DNA from: Microbulbifer pacificus | GTDB taxonomy: Bacteria > Pseudomonadota > Gammaproteobacteria > Pseudomonadales > Cellvibrionaceae | Direction: 5' to 3' | NCBI RefSeq assembly: GCF_033723955.1 | Contig: NZ_CP137555.1 | Span: forward strand, 2,348,001 to 2,412,000 | DNA length: 64,000 nt | Shown: piece by piece, positions 35,311-43,743 of the stretch | Numbering within the stretch: the first letter of the stretch is position 1 | Layout: the number at the start of each line of letters is the position of its first letter | Notes under the pieces: generated by a model | What the model saw: only the letters and a program-made list of their open reading frames with translations | The model's database searches: none | What the model was told of the DNA's origin: nothing | Program-made: the position numbers and the translations under genes

Positions 35311-35340
35311 TCGGCGCGGGCCTTGCCAGCCTGCGCCGAT
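35303..35340 (-). terminator. Terminator of the malic enzyme gene
   Basis: An 8-bp outer stem (35310-35317 with 35333-35340) extends into an inner GGC/GCC pairing. On the minus strand the tail is rich in T (TTATTTTTTA), so it best serves the malic enzyme gene; it also follows the convergent ppk2 stop. Confidence 0.7.
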
Positions 35341-35353
35341 CTGCGGCTTTCGA

Positions 35354-37033
35354 TCAGAACGCCACGCGGCGGTAGCGGCGATAGGCCGGCGACCAGAAAT
35401 TTTTCTCGATCAGCTTAACCAGCTTGTCTTCGCAGATTCCCGGGGCGACGCCGTCCGCCTGGGCCTGCTTGGCCACCGCCATGGCGATGGCCTTGCCCAC
35501 TTCGCGGATCTGCGACAGCGACGGCAGCAGCGCCCCACTGCCGTCCTTCACCACCGGCGCGTTTTCCGCCAGCGCGTTGGACGCGGCCATCAGCATGTTT
35601 TCCGTCACCCGCGTGGCACCGCCGGCGATGACGCCGAGGCCGATACCCGGGAAGATATACACATTGTTGCACTGGGCGATCGCGTACTGTTCGCCGTTTA
35701 GCTCCACCGGGCTGAACGGACTGCCGGTGGCGACCATCGCCTCGCCGTTGGTCCACTCCAGCACTTCCTGCGGAGTGGCTTCCGCGCGCGAGGTGGGGTT
35801 GGACAGCGGCATCACCAGCGGGCGCTTGCAGCCCTTGTGCAGGGCCTCGATCACCGGCTGGGTGAACAGGCTGCCCTGGCCGGACACGCCGATGAGGATG
35901 GTGGGTTTGACTTGCTCGATCAGCGCCTGCAGGTCCCATTCAGACGCCTGGGGATATTTTTCCGGGCTCTGCGCCAGCTTCTGCTGGAAGTCGTGCAGGT
36001 TTTTCATGTCGCTGGTGACCAGGCCGTAGCGGTCGAACATGAAGATGCGCTTGCGCGCTTTCTCTTCCGACAGACCGTCGTTCACCATCGCCGCCACCAC
36101 CTGTTCGGCGATACCGCAGCCAGCGGAACCGGCACCCACCACCAGCACCTTCTGTTTGGACAGCGCCTCGTCCTTGGCCTTGCAGGCCGCGAGCATGGTG
36201 CCGAGTGCCACCGCAGCGGTGCCCTGGATGTCGTCGTTGAAGCAGCATACCTTGTTGCGGTAGCGGTTCAGCAGCGGCATGGCATTGGTCTGGGCGAAGT
36301 CCTCGAACTGGATCAGGACCTTGGGCCAGCGGCGTTTTACCGCGGCGATGAATTCATCCAGGAATTCGTCGTACTCCTCCTGGGAGATGCGCTCGTTGCG
36401 CCAGCCCATGTACATGGGGTCGTTCAGCAGGGTGCGGTTGTTGGTACCCACATCCAGCATCACCGGCAGGGTGTAGGCGGGGCTGATGCCGCCGCAGGCG
36501 GTGTACAGGGAGAGCTTGCCGATGGGGATGCCCATACCGCCGATGCCCTGGTCGCCGAGGCCGAGAATGCGCTCGCCGTCGGTGACCACGATGACCTTTA
36601 CGTTCTCCTTGGTGGCACTGCGCAGGATATCGTCCATGTGTTCGCGGTCCGGGTAGGACACGAACAGTCCGCGGTGGTTGCGGTAGATATTGGAGAACTC
36701 TTCACAGGCCGCACCCACCGTGGGGGTGTAGATGATCGGCAGCATCTCTTCGATGTGCTGCTCGATCAGGTGGAAGAACAGGGTCTCGTTGTCGTCCTGA
36801 ATCGCGCGCAGGTAAATATGCCGCTCCAGATCCGTGCGGCACTGCTGATACTGGTGGTAGGCCCGGCGCACCTGCTCCTTGATGCTTTCCACATTGTTCG
36901 GCAGCAGGCCGATCAGGTTGAATTCGATGCGCTCCTGCAGGCTGAAGGCACTGCCCTTGTTGAGCAGGGGGATTTCCAGCAGTGACGGGCCGGCGTGGGG
37001 AATGTACAGGGGGCGTTTATCTTTCTGGCTCAT
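35354..37033 (-). CDS. maeA: NAD-dependent malic enzyme
   Basis: ATG 37033 ([13 protein letters not shown]) gives 559 residues, matching the E. coli family length (565). Signatures include [35 protein letters not shown] (malate and Lys catalytic region), [14 protein letters not shown] (metal) and [14 protein letters not shown] (NAD fold). It decarboxylates L-malate to pyruvate. Unlike the NADP forms there is no fused phosphotransacetylase domain. NAD preference is inferred from the short form. Confidence 0.95.
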   Translation of the reverse strand: MSQKDKRPLYIPHAGPSLLEIPLLNKGSAFSLQERIEFNLIGLLPNNVESIKEQVRRAYHQYQQCRTDLERHIYLRAIQDDNETLFFHLIEQHIEEMLPIIYTPTVGAACEEFSNIYRNHRGLFVSYPDREHMDDILRSATKENVKVIVVTDGERILGLGDQGIGGMGIPIGKLSLYTACGGISPAYTLPVMLDVGTNNRTLLNDPMYMGWRNERISQEEYDEFLDEFIAAVKRRWPKVLIQFEDFAQTNAMPLLNRYRNKVCCFNDDIQGTAAVALGTMLAACKAKDEALSKQKVLVVGAGSAGCGIAEQVVAAMVNDGLSEEKARKRIFMFDRYGLVTSDMKNLHDFQQKLAQSPEKYPQASEWDLQALIEQVKPTILIGVSGQGSLFTQPVIEALHKGCKRPLVMPLSNPTSRAEATPQEVLEWTNGEAMVATGSPFSPVELNGEQYAIAQCNNVYIFPGIGLGVIAGGATRVTENMLMAASNALAENAPVVKDGSGALLPSLSQIREVGKAIAMAVAKQAQADGVAPGICEDKLVKLIEKNFWSPAYRRYRRVAF

Positions 37034-37240
37034 AAAACAGCGAAAAATCCTGTGGGCGATGGCCCGCAAAAAACGAAACTGGCGCGGGCCGGGCGAATCA
37101 GAGCCGGCATTCTACGCCGGTTGACCGAATGTGTCTTACGGGATGGCGGAATTTTACAGAAGCGATTTTCGGTGGAGCAAAATCCCGCGGACTGGTTAAA
37201 TCACCAGAACAAAAAACGGTAAATAATTGCGAGGAAATTG

Positions 37241-37630
37241 ATGTTCGTTTACCAGGTAGAACCCCGCTTCAGCGAAACCGACGCGCTCGGGCATATCAAC
37301 AACACCGTGGTACCCGTGTGGTTCGAACAGGGGCGCACACCCGTCTTCCAGCTGTTCAACCCGGATCTGGCGCTGAACCAGTGGAACCTGATCCTGAAAA
37401 AGATGGAGGTGGACTTCGTTGCGCAGATCTATCTCTACTCCCCGGTGGAAATCCGCACCACCCTGAAGGCGGTGGGCAATACCTCGTTTACCCTGCATCA
37501 GGAAGTCTGGCAGAAAGAGCAGCTGGTGGCCCAGGGAGACTGCGTGATGGTGCATTTCGATTACGAGAAGCAGGCCTCTGCGCCCATCCCGGCGGCGGTA
37601 AGGGAAAAACTGCTGCCGCACATGGTGTAA
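37241..37630 (+). CDS. Acyl-CoA thioesterase (4HBT hot-dog fold, YbgC/FadM type)
   Basis: ATG 37241 follows GAGG. The 129-residue hot-dog protein has the family block VEPRFSETDALGHINNTVVPVWFEQGRTP, in which Asp and His in TDALGHINN are the active-site signature, and a strand IYLYSPVEIRTTLKAVGNTSFTLHQEVW. It should hydrolyse acyl-CoA; chain length preference is not evident. It is divergent from the malic enzyme. Confidence 0.9.
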   Translation: MFVYQVEPRFSETDALGHINNTVVPVWFEQGRTPVFQLFNPDLALNQWNLILKKMEVDFVAQIYLYSPVEIRTTLKAVGNTSFTLHQEVWQKEQLVAQGDCVMVHFDYEKQASAPIPAAVREKLLPHMV

Positions 37631-37631
37631 G

Positions 37632-37657
37632 AAAAAGCCGGCACTATTGCCGGCTTT
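37632..37657. terminator. Bidirectional terminator between the thioesterase and hsp20
   Basis: AAAGCCGGC and GCCGGCTTT (37634-37642 with 37649-37657, loop ACTATT) form a 9-bp stem between convergent genes. The minus strand carries five T after the stem, the plus strand three. Confidence 0.7.
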
Positions 37658-37670
37658 CGCTGCAGGATCG

Positions 37671-38105
37671 TCAGTGGATCTGGATGCGGTGACTGACGGG
37701 CTCCTTTGGTTCAGCTTTTGGAACCGTCAGTGTCAGCACGCCGTCCTTGAAGGTCGCGTCAATATCTTCCTCCTTGATGTCCCCGCCCAGATTGAAGCTG
37801 CGGGTGAATTTTCCGTAACGGCGCTCCTGGCGCAGTACCTTGCCACCCTCTTCCTCGCCTTCGGAAATTTTCTGGTGCACCTCGGCCTCGATGGTCAGTA
37901 CGCCATTTTCCAGGGTGACCTCCAGATCCTCCCTGGCAATCCCGGGCATTTCCGCACTGATCTGGTAATTGCCCTTGCTCTCGTGAATATCCACCCGCGG
38001 GGTGAAAAAGCCGCTGCGGGACTCACCGCTGAGTTGTCCAGTGTTAAAAAATTGCTCCACGAAGTCATCGAAATTGAGCACGGTGTCTCTGGGAACCAGT
38101 TTCAT
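37671..38105 (-). CDS. Hsp20 small heat-shock protein
   Basis: ATG 38105 is 8 nt after GGAGG, which discounts the GTG three codons upstream. The 144-residue protein has a short N-terminal arm (FFNTGQLSG), an alpha-crystallin domain (VDIHESKGNYQISAEMPGI to LTLTVPKAE) and a short tail with the IXI-like motif RIQIH. It is an ATP-independent holdase. The leader shows an exact TATAAT and an SD-masking stem, described separately. Confidence 0.94.
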   Translation of the reverse strand: MKLVPRDTVLNFDDFVEQFFNTGQLSGESRSGFFTPRVDIHESKGNYQISAEMPGIAREDLEVTLENGVLTIEAEVHQKISEGEEEGGKVLRQERRYGKFTRSFNLGGDIKEEDIDATFKDGVLTLTVPKAEPKEPVSHRIQIH

Positions 38106-38175
38106 GATGCTCACCTCCCCTCGATTCGGCAGTGATCACCGGCGCAAGCGCAGCCGGTGCCTGGCAAAAATTATA
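38106..38175 (-). promoter_or_regulatory. hsp20 promoter and leader with a possible SD-masking hairpin
   Basis: TATAAT on the minus strand (38175-38170) would start a leader of about 60 nt. It contains a first hairpin (38137-38143 with 38153-38159) and a second pairing of the SD segment (38112-38118) with 38128-38134, five Watson-Crick pairs, one G-U and one mismatch. This resembles a ROSE-like RNA thermometer; it is a prediction from pairing only. Confidence 0.4.
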
Positions 38176-38235
38176 GGGAGGGGGCTGTGGATCGGTAGCG
38201 GAAGGGTGACCGGGTTTGGGGCTTCGGCCCTCTGT

Positions 38236-39363
38236 TCAGTCGCTCACCACCTGGTTGCGCCCACCTTTCTTGGCGCGATACATGCGGGAGTCGGCCTCTG
38301 CCAGCATCTGACCCTGGGTCGCCGCCGCGGGGTTGTCCTGGGCCACGCCGAAACTGATGGAAATGGTGACCGGCTCCGCATAGGTGGCGCTCAGCGCTTC
38401 CACTTTCTCGCGCAGTTTTTCCGCGAGGATACTGCCCCCGGCGACGTCGGTATTGGGCAGCAGGATCAGGAACTCCTCCCCGCCCCAGCGCGCGACCACA
38501 TCGTCCGCACGGGTGTTTTCGCGCAGTATCCGCGCCACGTCTTGCAGCACGCGATCGCCGAAACTGTGCCCGAAGGTGTCGTTGATGGCCTTGAAACTGT
38601 CGAGATCGCCGATCAACACCGTATAGCGCCCCGCGAGGTCGGCATTGCGTCTCTCCAGATCGCTGATGGCCTTGTAGGCCTCGCGACGGTTGGCGAGGCC
38701 GGTGAGGGCATCGGTGCAGGCGTGGTTTTCCAGTTCCGCAGTGAGTTTGTGCAGCATCTGCTGGGTCTGGTGGCGGCTGCTGTCGAGGATCGCGGTGAGC
38801 GCGGTTAGCGCGCCGAAGACCGCGATAAAGCGCGCGCGGTGGCCGGTGTCGTATTGCGCCAGCAGTCCGGGGAACTCCGGATAGAACAGGATCAGTGCGG
38901 TGGCGCCGCCGACAAAGGCGAGGGTTACCGTGCCCCACTTGTAGCCGTACAGGTTGATAAACCCTGGCACCAGCATCACCGCCCACATCAGGCCGGTATT
39001 GTTCACACCGCCGGAAAGCAACAGATAGAAGTAGAGCACCAGCAGCAGCGCGCCCACCAGCAGCGGTGTCTTGCGGCTGGGGCCGGCGATATTGACCCCG
39101 ATATACGCGCCCAGGATTACCGCGGTCACCGCGAACAGAGTGCCGGCGAGAAACAGGTCTGCCGCCATCAGCGCGATCACGCCCATGGCGCCGGTAATCG
39201 CCAGCGCAAAAATCAGCATATATCCGGAAGCCTGGATGCGGCGGCGCAGCTCAAGGCCCATTACCTGGGCAATGGGGTCGCCGAAATCAGTGCTGTGTTG
39301 ATGGCTGCGGATAGAGGGCTTTGCAGTGGTTTCCATTTGCTCTGGTCTTGTTCGCATTGTCAT
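38236..39363 (-). CDS. Membrane-bound GGDEF diguanylate cyclase
   Basis: The 375-residue protein has about six N-terminal transmembrane helices (residues 45-200), then a GGDEF domain with DALTGLANRREAY, DLDSFKAINDTFGHSFGD and the active GGEEF. The inhibitory I-site RADD lies five residues before GGEEF, so product inhibition by c-di-GMP is expected. It should make c-di-GMP in response to an unknown membrane signal. It lies upstream of hsp20 on the same strand, but hsp20 has its own -10. Confidence 0.92.
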   Translation of the reverse strand: MTMRTRPEQMETTAKPSIRSHQHSTDFGDPIAQVMGLELRRRIQASGYMLIFALAITGAMGVIALMAADLFLAGTLFAVTAVILGAYIGVNIAGPSRKTPLLVGALLLVLYFYLLLSGGVNNTGLMWAVMLVPGFINLYGYKWGTVTLAFVGGATALILFYPEFPGLLAQYDTGHRARFIAVFGALTALTAILDSSRHQTQQMLHKLTAELENHACTDALTGLANRREAYKAISDLERRNADLAGRYTVLIGDLDSFKAINDTFGHSFGDRVLQDVARILRENTRADDVVARWGGEEFLILLPNTDVAGGSILAEKLREKVEALSATYAEPVTISISFGVAQDNPAAATQGQMLAEADSRMYRAKKGGRNQVVSD

Positions 39364-39462
39364 CGCGGCCAGGTCCCTCGGCCGTTATACCCAGGGCTTT
39401 GGACAAGCGTCCGAAGCCGAAGGGCTATAGTAATGGCGAACAGCACTGGCGCGGAGACCGGC

Positions 39463-39984
39463 ATGGCACAGCTGCGATTGATTTGTGACGACATTCTCAC
39501 TATCGAGGCGGATGCCCTCGTATGTCCGGCGCACAAGCACCTGATTCGCGGGCGTGGGCTGTCCGCACAGGTCTACGACCGTGCCGGCGCGGCCTTGGTA
39601 AGTGAGTGCTCGCAGCTCCCGGAGTGCGCGGTGGGGCAGGCGTGTATTACCAGTGCGCCTAACCTGCCGGTGCACTATCTGCTGCATACGGTGACACCCC
39701 AGTGGAGCAGTGGCGACCAGTGGGGGGCGCTCGCGGTGGCGCAACTGCGCCAGTGCTACGAAAGTGTGCTCGCGCTGGCGACAGAGCGCGGCCTCAAACG
39801 TCTGCTGTTTCCCGCGCTGGGGGCGGGGACCAACCGCTTTCCCCACGAGATCGCCGCCCATCAGGGCCTTGAGGTATTGCATGGCGTGCAGCAGAAGTTC
39901 GCAATGATTACGATATGCCTGCACAGCGAGGCGGCTCTGGGCACATGGCGCAAAGTGGAGCGACGCTTTTTCGGGGCGCCATAA
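39463..39984 (+). CDS. Divergent macro-domain protein
   Basis: I choose ATG 39463, 6 nt after GGAG; ATG 39433 is a possible alternative. The 173-residue protein has a single macro-like domain: RLICDDILTIEADALVCPAHKHLIRGRGLSAQVY for the N-terminal part, and FPALGAGTNRFPHEIAAHQGLEVL for the distal loop. Canonical macro domains bind ADP-ribose with an Asp, a VNAAN strand and a GGG loop; here VNAAN is VCPAH and the GGG loop is RGRG, so binding or catalysis may differ. It diverges from the diguanylate cyclase. Confidence 0.8.
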   Translation: MAQLRLICDDILTIEADALVCPAHKHLIRGRGLSAQVYDRAGAALVSECSQLPECAVGQACITSAPNLPVHYLLHTVTPQWSSGDQWGALAVAQLRQCYESVLALATERGLKRLLFPALGAGTNRFPHEIAAHQGLEVLHGVQQKFAMITICLHSEAALGTWRKVERRFFGAP

Positions 39985-39999
39985 CCTCGGTTGAAACCC

Positions 40000-40755
40000 A
40001 TGAAAATTTCCCCCCGGCAAAAATTGCTGCACGAACACCGCCCGGAAAATATCGCCCAACGCCTCGGCCAACCGCCGCGGCCGGAGCGTATGTCGGACCT
40101 GGTGCTCGGCGCCATCGACGGTTGCATTACCACCTTTGCCATCGTCTCGGGCGCCTTTGGCGCGGGGTTTTCGCCGCTGGTGGTACTGGTGATGGGGGTG
40201 GCCAACCTGCTGGCGGACGGCGTCAGTATGGCGGTGAGCAACTACGAGGCGGTCAACGCCCAGCAGCGTTTTGCCGAACACGCGCGCCGCACCGAAGAAC
40301 AGCATATCCGCCTGGTTCCGGAGGGCGAGCGCGAGGAAATCCGGCAAATTTTCGCCGGTAAGGGATTCAGCGGCGAAAACCTGGAGCACATCGTCGACAC
40401 GGTGACCGCAGACCGCACCCTGTGGGTGGACACCATGCTGAGCGAGGAGTACGGCCTCAGTCTCATCGACCCCAACCCGCTGGCTTCCGCGTGGTGGACG
40501 TTTGTGGCCTTCGTGCTGGTGGGGCTGATACCGCTGCTGCCGTTTTTCTTTAACGGGGAAAACTTTACGCAGAAATTTGCCATCAGCACCGCGCTTGCCG
40601 GCCTGGTATTTTTTTCCATTGGCCTGCTGAAAGGCTGGGTGTTCCAGAGTTCCCTGTTGCGTGCGGGGCTGGGGACCTTTTTGTTGGGAAGTACCGCGGC
40701 GGGAATCGCTTTCGCGGTGGGTTACCTTCTCCAGGGAATGTTTGGGGTTGCCTGA
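40000..40755 (+). CDS. VIT1/CCC1-family membrane protein (iron/manganese transporter-like)
   Basis: The 251-residue protein has an N-terminal basic segment, then DLVLGAIDGCITTFAIVSGAFGAGF, GVANLLADGVSMAVSNYEAVNAQQ, a cytoplasmic segment with acidic residues EERE...EE and three C-terminal helices (about five in all), the VIT1/CCC1 plan for loading Fe or Mn into a compartment or exporting it. ATG 40000 has no strong ribosome site; an upstream TTG in frame is possible. Converges with the TSUP gene. Confidence 0.85.
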   Translation: MKISPRQKLLHEHRPENIAQRLGQPPRPERMSDLVLGAIDGCITTFAIVSGAFGAGFSPLVVLVMGVANLLADGVSMAVSNYEAVNAQQRFAEHARRTEEQHIRLVPEGEREEIRQIFAGKGFSGENLEHIVDTVTADRTLWVDTMLSEEYGLSLIDPNPLASAWWTFVAFVLVGLIPLLPFFFNGENFTQKFAISTALAGLVFFSIGLLKGWVFQSSLLRAGLGTFLLGSTAAGIAFAVGYLLQGMFGVA

Positions 40756-40807
40756 GGACCGGGCGGTTAACTACGGATAATTCCGGCCTTTTTGTCCGGC
40801 AGTAAAC

Positions 40808-41539
40808 TCAGCCGAACAGCTCCTGCAGTCCCGTGAAAATATACACAGCGCTGACCGTGAGAATTACTGCGCTGCCAATGCGTTTGAAATGGTGGTCGTG
40901 CAGTTTTTCCACCAGAATTTTACCGAGTGTATTGCCGAGAATTGCCGCGGGAATTACCGCAGCAAACAACCAGTTTGGCAGTGATACCGAAAGATCCAGA
41001 AACATGGCGTAATAGCCCAGTTTGATCACATGCCCCAGGGTTTGTGTAATTGCCTTGGTGCCAAGAATCTGGTGCCGGGTCAGTGAGCTTTTTACATAGA
41101 ACAGGTCCAGTACCGGCCCGGACACCCCCGCCAGCATCTGTGCACCGGTAACCAGGATTCCCGCCAGAAATGCCACCGGTTTACGACAGATATCCATCGC
41201 AAACTTTTTCGGAATTGCCAGCGCCAAAAACGGGAAGCTACCGATCAGCAGAAACATGATCCCCTTGCTGGGCACAAAGTTCAGCAGCATAAACAGCAGC
41301 AGGATCACCAGCGCACCGCCCGTGTAGGGTATCAGTACATCCCACTGCACATGCCGCCGGTACAGCCACACCCGCGAGCCATTCGAGGCGGTCTGGCTGA
41401 CGCCGTGCAAAACCATCGCCGCCGGTACCGAGAGAAAAAATCCGAAGATTCCCATAAGAATGGAACCGCCGGCCATACTGAGCACCCCAGAGATCAGGCT
41501 GGTGATCAAGGTGGCCAGAACGAGCAGGAAATAGGTCAT
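40808..41539 (-). CDS. TSUP (TauE/SafE) family membrane transporter
   Basis: The 243-residue protein shows eight hydrophobic helices and the two TSUP repeats: ISGVLSMAGGSILMGIFGFF and VTGAQMLAGVSGPVLDLFYV. TSUP proteins export sulfite, sulfoacetate or other small anions. The substrate is unknown. No neighbour points to a pathway. Confidence 0.88.
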   Translation of the reverse strand: MTYFLLVLATLITSLISGVLSMAGGSILMGIFGFFLSVPAAMVLHGVSQTASNGSRVWLYRRHVQWDVLIPYTGGALVILLLFMLLNFVPSKGIMFLLIGSFPFLALAIPKKFAMDICRKPVAFLAGILVTGAQMLAGVSGPVLDLFYVKSSLTRHQILGTKAITQTLGHVIKLGYYAMFLDLSVSLPNWLFAAVIPAAILGNTLGKILVEKLHDHHFKRIGSAVILTVSAVYIFTGLQELFG

Positions 41540-41597
41540 CGCCAGTGAAATTCGATCGGTCGGAATATTCGCAACAGTATCGCTTGGTCGGCAAATT

Positions 41598-42464
41598 TTA
41601 AAGTCGGTAGATCCGCAGGTTTTCCGCCCATGGGTGAAAGGCCGAAGACCCTTCCGGCAGATGCTCGTGAATGCCCAGCACGAGGGCGGCGCCGGGATTC
41701 ATTGCCGCCTGCAGGCGCTCAAGGGTGGTGTGTTGCAATGCGGTGTTGAAATAGGTGAATGCGAGGTTGCGGCACAGTACCAGGTCGAACGGCCCGGTGG
41801 GTACGCCGGTGCGGAGATCTTCAACTCTGAATTCGACACAGCGACGAATATTTGGTTTGAGACAATAGTATCCGTCCCCAGCAGATAAAGCCGTATCCAG
41901 CCACTCGGCGGGCATATCTTTGAACACGCGCTGGGGATAATGGGCTTTCTTGCCGCGACGACACAGGTTTGCATCGGCATCGGAGGCGACGATGTTGATC
42001 TGTAATTCGGGAAACGCCGCGCGCAGCTGCAGTTCCCAGATAATCGCCAGGGTATAGGGCTCTTCCCCGGCACCGGCGCCCGCACACCAGACGTTCAGGT
42101 TGTCGGCGCCGCGGGCGCGCGCGCGTTGTGCCAGTTCCGGCAGCACGGTAGCCGCCAGGTAGTCAAACACAGCCCGGTCGCGGTAAAAGCGGGAGATGCT
42201 AACTCGGCTCATGGCGTCCAGGGTCTGCCATTCGTCCGGATGTGTATCGAGGTAACGGCGGTAGGCGGGCAGGTCTTCGATACCCAGTTGTGTGATGCGT
42301 CGATAAAGACGCTTGCAGACCTGGGGGCGAACACCGTGGTAACCCCGCCACCGCAGACGCAGTTCCGGCAGAGCCCACTGCAAAAACTCCGCACACTGCT
42401 GTTTCCGGGTGGAGTGCAGAGGTATTTTCTGATCTGGATCGACCGGTCTCCCCGTCATATCCAT
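41598..42464 (-). CDS. CheR-type SAM-dependent methyltransferase
   Basis: The 288-residue protein has a CheR-like N-terminal helical bundle (CKRLYRRITQLGI) and a SAM-binding domain with VWCAGAGAGEEPYTLAIIW, IVASDADANLC and FDLVLCRNLAFTYF. In classical CheR the motif is CSTGEEPYS; here CAGAGAGEEPYT is similar. The C-terminal beta subdomain is short. It lies 8 bp after a cytochrome c gene and forms a pair with it; no other chemotaxis gene is near, so the target may not be an MCP. Confidence 0.85.
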   Translation of the reverse strand: MDMTGRPVDPDQKIPLHSTRKQQCAEFLQWALPELRLRWRGYHGVRPQVCKRLYRRITQLGIEDLPAYRRYLDTHPDEWQTLDAMSRVSISRFYRDRAVFDYLAATVLPELAQRARARGADNLNVWCAGAGAGEEPYTLAIIWELQLRAAFPELQINIVASDADANLCRRGKKAHYPQRVFKDMPAEWLDTALSAGDGYYCLKPNIRRCVEFRVEDLRTGVPTGPFDLVLCRNLAFTYFNTALQHTTLERLQAAMNPGAALVLGIHEHLPEGSSAFHPWAENLRIYRL

Positions 42465-42472
42465 GAATCCAC

Positions 42473-42862
42473 TCAGCGAGCCTTGTTGATATCGTCTTCG
42501 GTTACCAGCAGCACACCATCCCCCCAGCTATTTGAAATAAAGGCAATGATCGCCGTGATCTCGCGGTTGGTCAGGAAATCCAGCGAGGGCATCAGGCGCT
42601 CTTCGCTGCCGTCGGTTTGTTTGCCTGTGCGTCCGTGCAAAATGGTGCTGATCAGCAGGGGTTTGTTCGCCAGCAACTCGGGATCGCGCAATGAGGGGTA
42701 GAGCGCTTCCTCTCCGTAGCCATCGACCTGATGACATTTTATGCAATTGTCGGCAAAGGACAGCGCGCCAAGGGCGACCAGGTTGCGCGTTTCCTGCTCG
42801 GTTGCCGCCGCACCCAGGGAGATTGCAGCCAACAGTACGCCGATAGAAATTCTGAAACTCAT
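42473..42862 (-). CDS. Secreted mono-haem c-type cytochrome
   Basis: ATG 42862, with AGGA 8 nt upstream, gives 129 residues with a signal peptide (MSFRISIGVLLAAISLGAAA). Haem motif CIKCH is followed by GYGEEALYPSLRDPELLA and an axial Met in ERLMPSLDFLTNREITAIIAFI, a class I cytochrome c. Electron-transfer partner is unknown. It is immediately followed by the CheR-like gene and diverges from the GST gene. Confidence 0.88.
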   Translation of the reverse strand: MSFRISIGVLLAAISLGAAATEQETRNLVALGALSFADNCIKCHQVDGYGEEALYPSLRDPELLANKPLLISTILHGRTGKQTDGSEERLMPSLDFLTNREITAIIAFISNSWGDGVLLVTEDDINKAR

Positions 42863-42992
42863 ACATTGGATCCTGTTGCCAAAAAAGCGATGCACTTATG
42901 CTACCTTGATTCCCCTCGAGCGGCATATAGCTTCGAGGACCATTGGCTTTCCGGCCCAAGAACGTTTATCGAGAACCAGGAATAGTTGCAGC

Positions 42993-43556
42993 ATGAGACT
43001 TTTTGGCAGCTTTACTTCACCCTATGTACGCCATTGCCGTATCGCCCTGATGCAATCCGGGCTCGACTGGGAAATGGTGGAACTGGATATCCATACCAGC
43101 AAGGACCCGGGCACGCCCACCCTGCGAGTCCCGTTTCTGGAGGACGGTACCCTGAAGCTGACCGACTCCACGCCGATCGTGAAATATGTGCGTGAGAAAG
43201 CCGGTCAGGTATTTATTCCGGACGTTAGAGCCCTCGATCGCTACTGTCTTGCCAACACCCTGCTGGATGCGGCAATCAATCTCTTCCTGCTGGAGCGCAG
43301 CGGCCTCGATATCGAGTCGAACGTGTACACCCGTCGTCAGCAGCAGCGAATTGAACTGGTTCTCAGCGAGCTGGATTCGGCACCACTGCCCGCAGCGGGG
43401 CAACTGAATGATGCCGATTACCGTGTGGCAGTTGCCGCCGCCTGGGGCCAGTTCCGCAAGCGCTTCTCCATTGCCTCGCATCCCAACCTGCAGCGCCTGT
43501 TGGAAATCGCCGGAGAAAATTCGATATTTGTGGCGACTGCACCGCCCACAGTGTAA
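42993..43556 (+). CDS. Glutathione S-transferase family protein
   Basis: The 187-residue protein begins MRLFGSFTSPYVRHCRIAL, a thioredoxin-fold GST with Ser-Pro at the usual catalytic N-terminal position, then VPFLEDGTLKLTDSTPIVKYV (cis-Pro and Glu/Ser GSH site) and an all-helical C-terminal domain. It is shorter than most GSTs (about 200-220). The natural substrate cannot be predicted. AGGA lies 11 nt upstream. Confidence 0.88.
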   Translation: MRLFGSFTSPYVRHCRIALMQSGLDWEMVELDIHTSKDPGTPTLRVPFLEDGTLKLTDSTPIVKYVREKAGQVFIPDVRALDRYCLANTLLDAAINLFLLERSGLDIESNVYTRRQQQRIELVLSELDSAPLPAAGQLNDADYRVAVAAAWGQFRKRFSIASHPNLQRLLEIAGENSIFVATAPPTV

Positions 43557-43588
43557 GGGCCGCCAGTATCGACGGATAACGATCATTA

Positions 43589-43643
43589 GGGTCAGAATCA
43601 TTGATTTCTCAGCCGGTAAATTGAAGGTCAATGAACCTGACTC
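43589..43643. repeat. Imperfect inverted repeat, possible mobile-element remnant
   Basis: The 16-bp arms (43589-43604 and 43628-43643) match at 13 positions and enclose 23 bp. The arm begins GGGTCAGAATCATTGA, reminiscent of REP-like ends. It lies in the 187-bp gap between the GST and amidohydrolase genes; the gap shows no gene. Confidence 0.45.
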
Positions 43644-43743
43644 CGTTGATCAAAGACAAGGGGAGTTATTGCAGTCCCGAGTCGCCAACCCTCCCTATGC
43701 ACGTACCTTCGGAAGGTGTGCGGAGCAACGACAGAGAAATGCA

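Noticed and set aside
40756-40807. Terminator between the VIT-like and TSUP genes
   Set aside because: Short 4-bp stems only; CCGG repeats give no stable unique structure, so I could not support a call.
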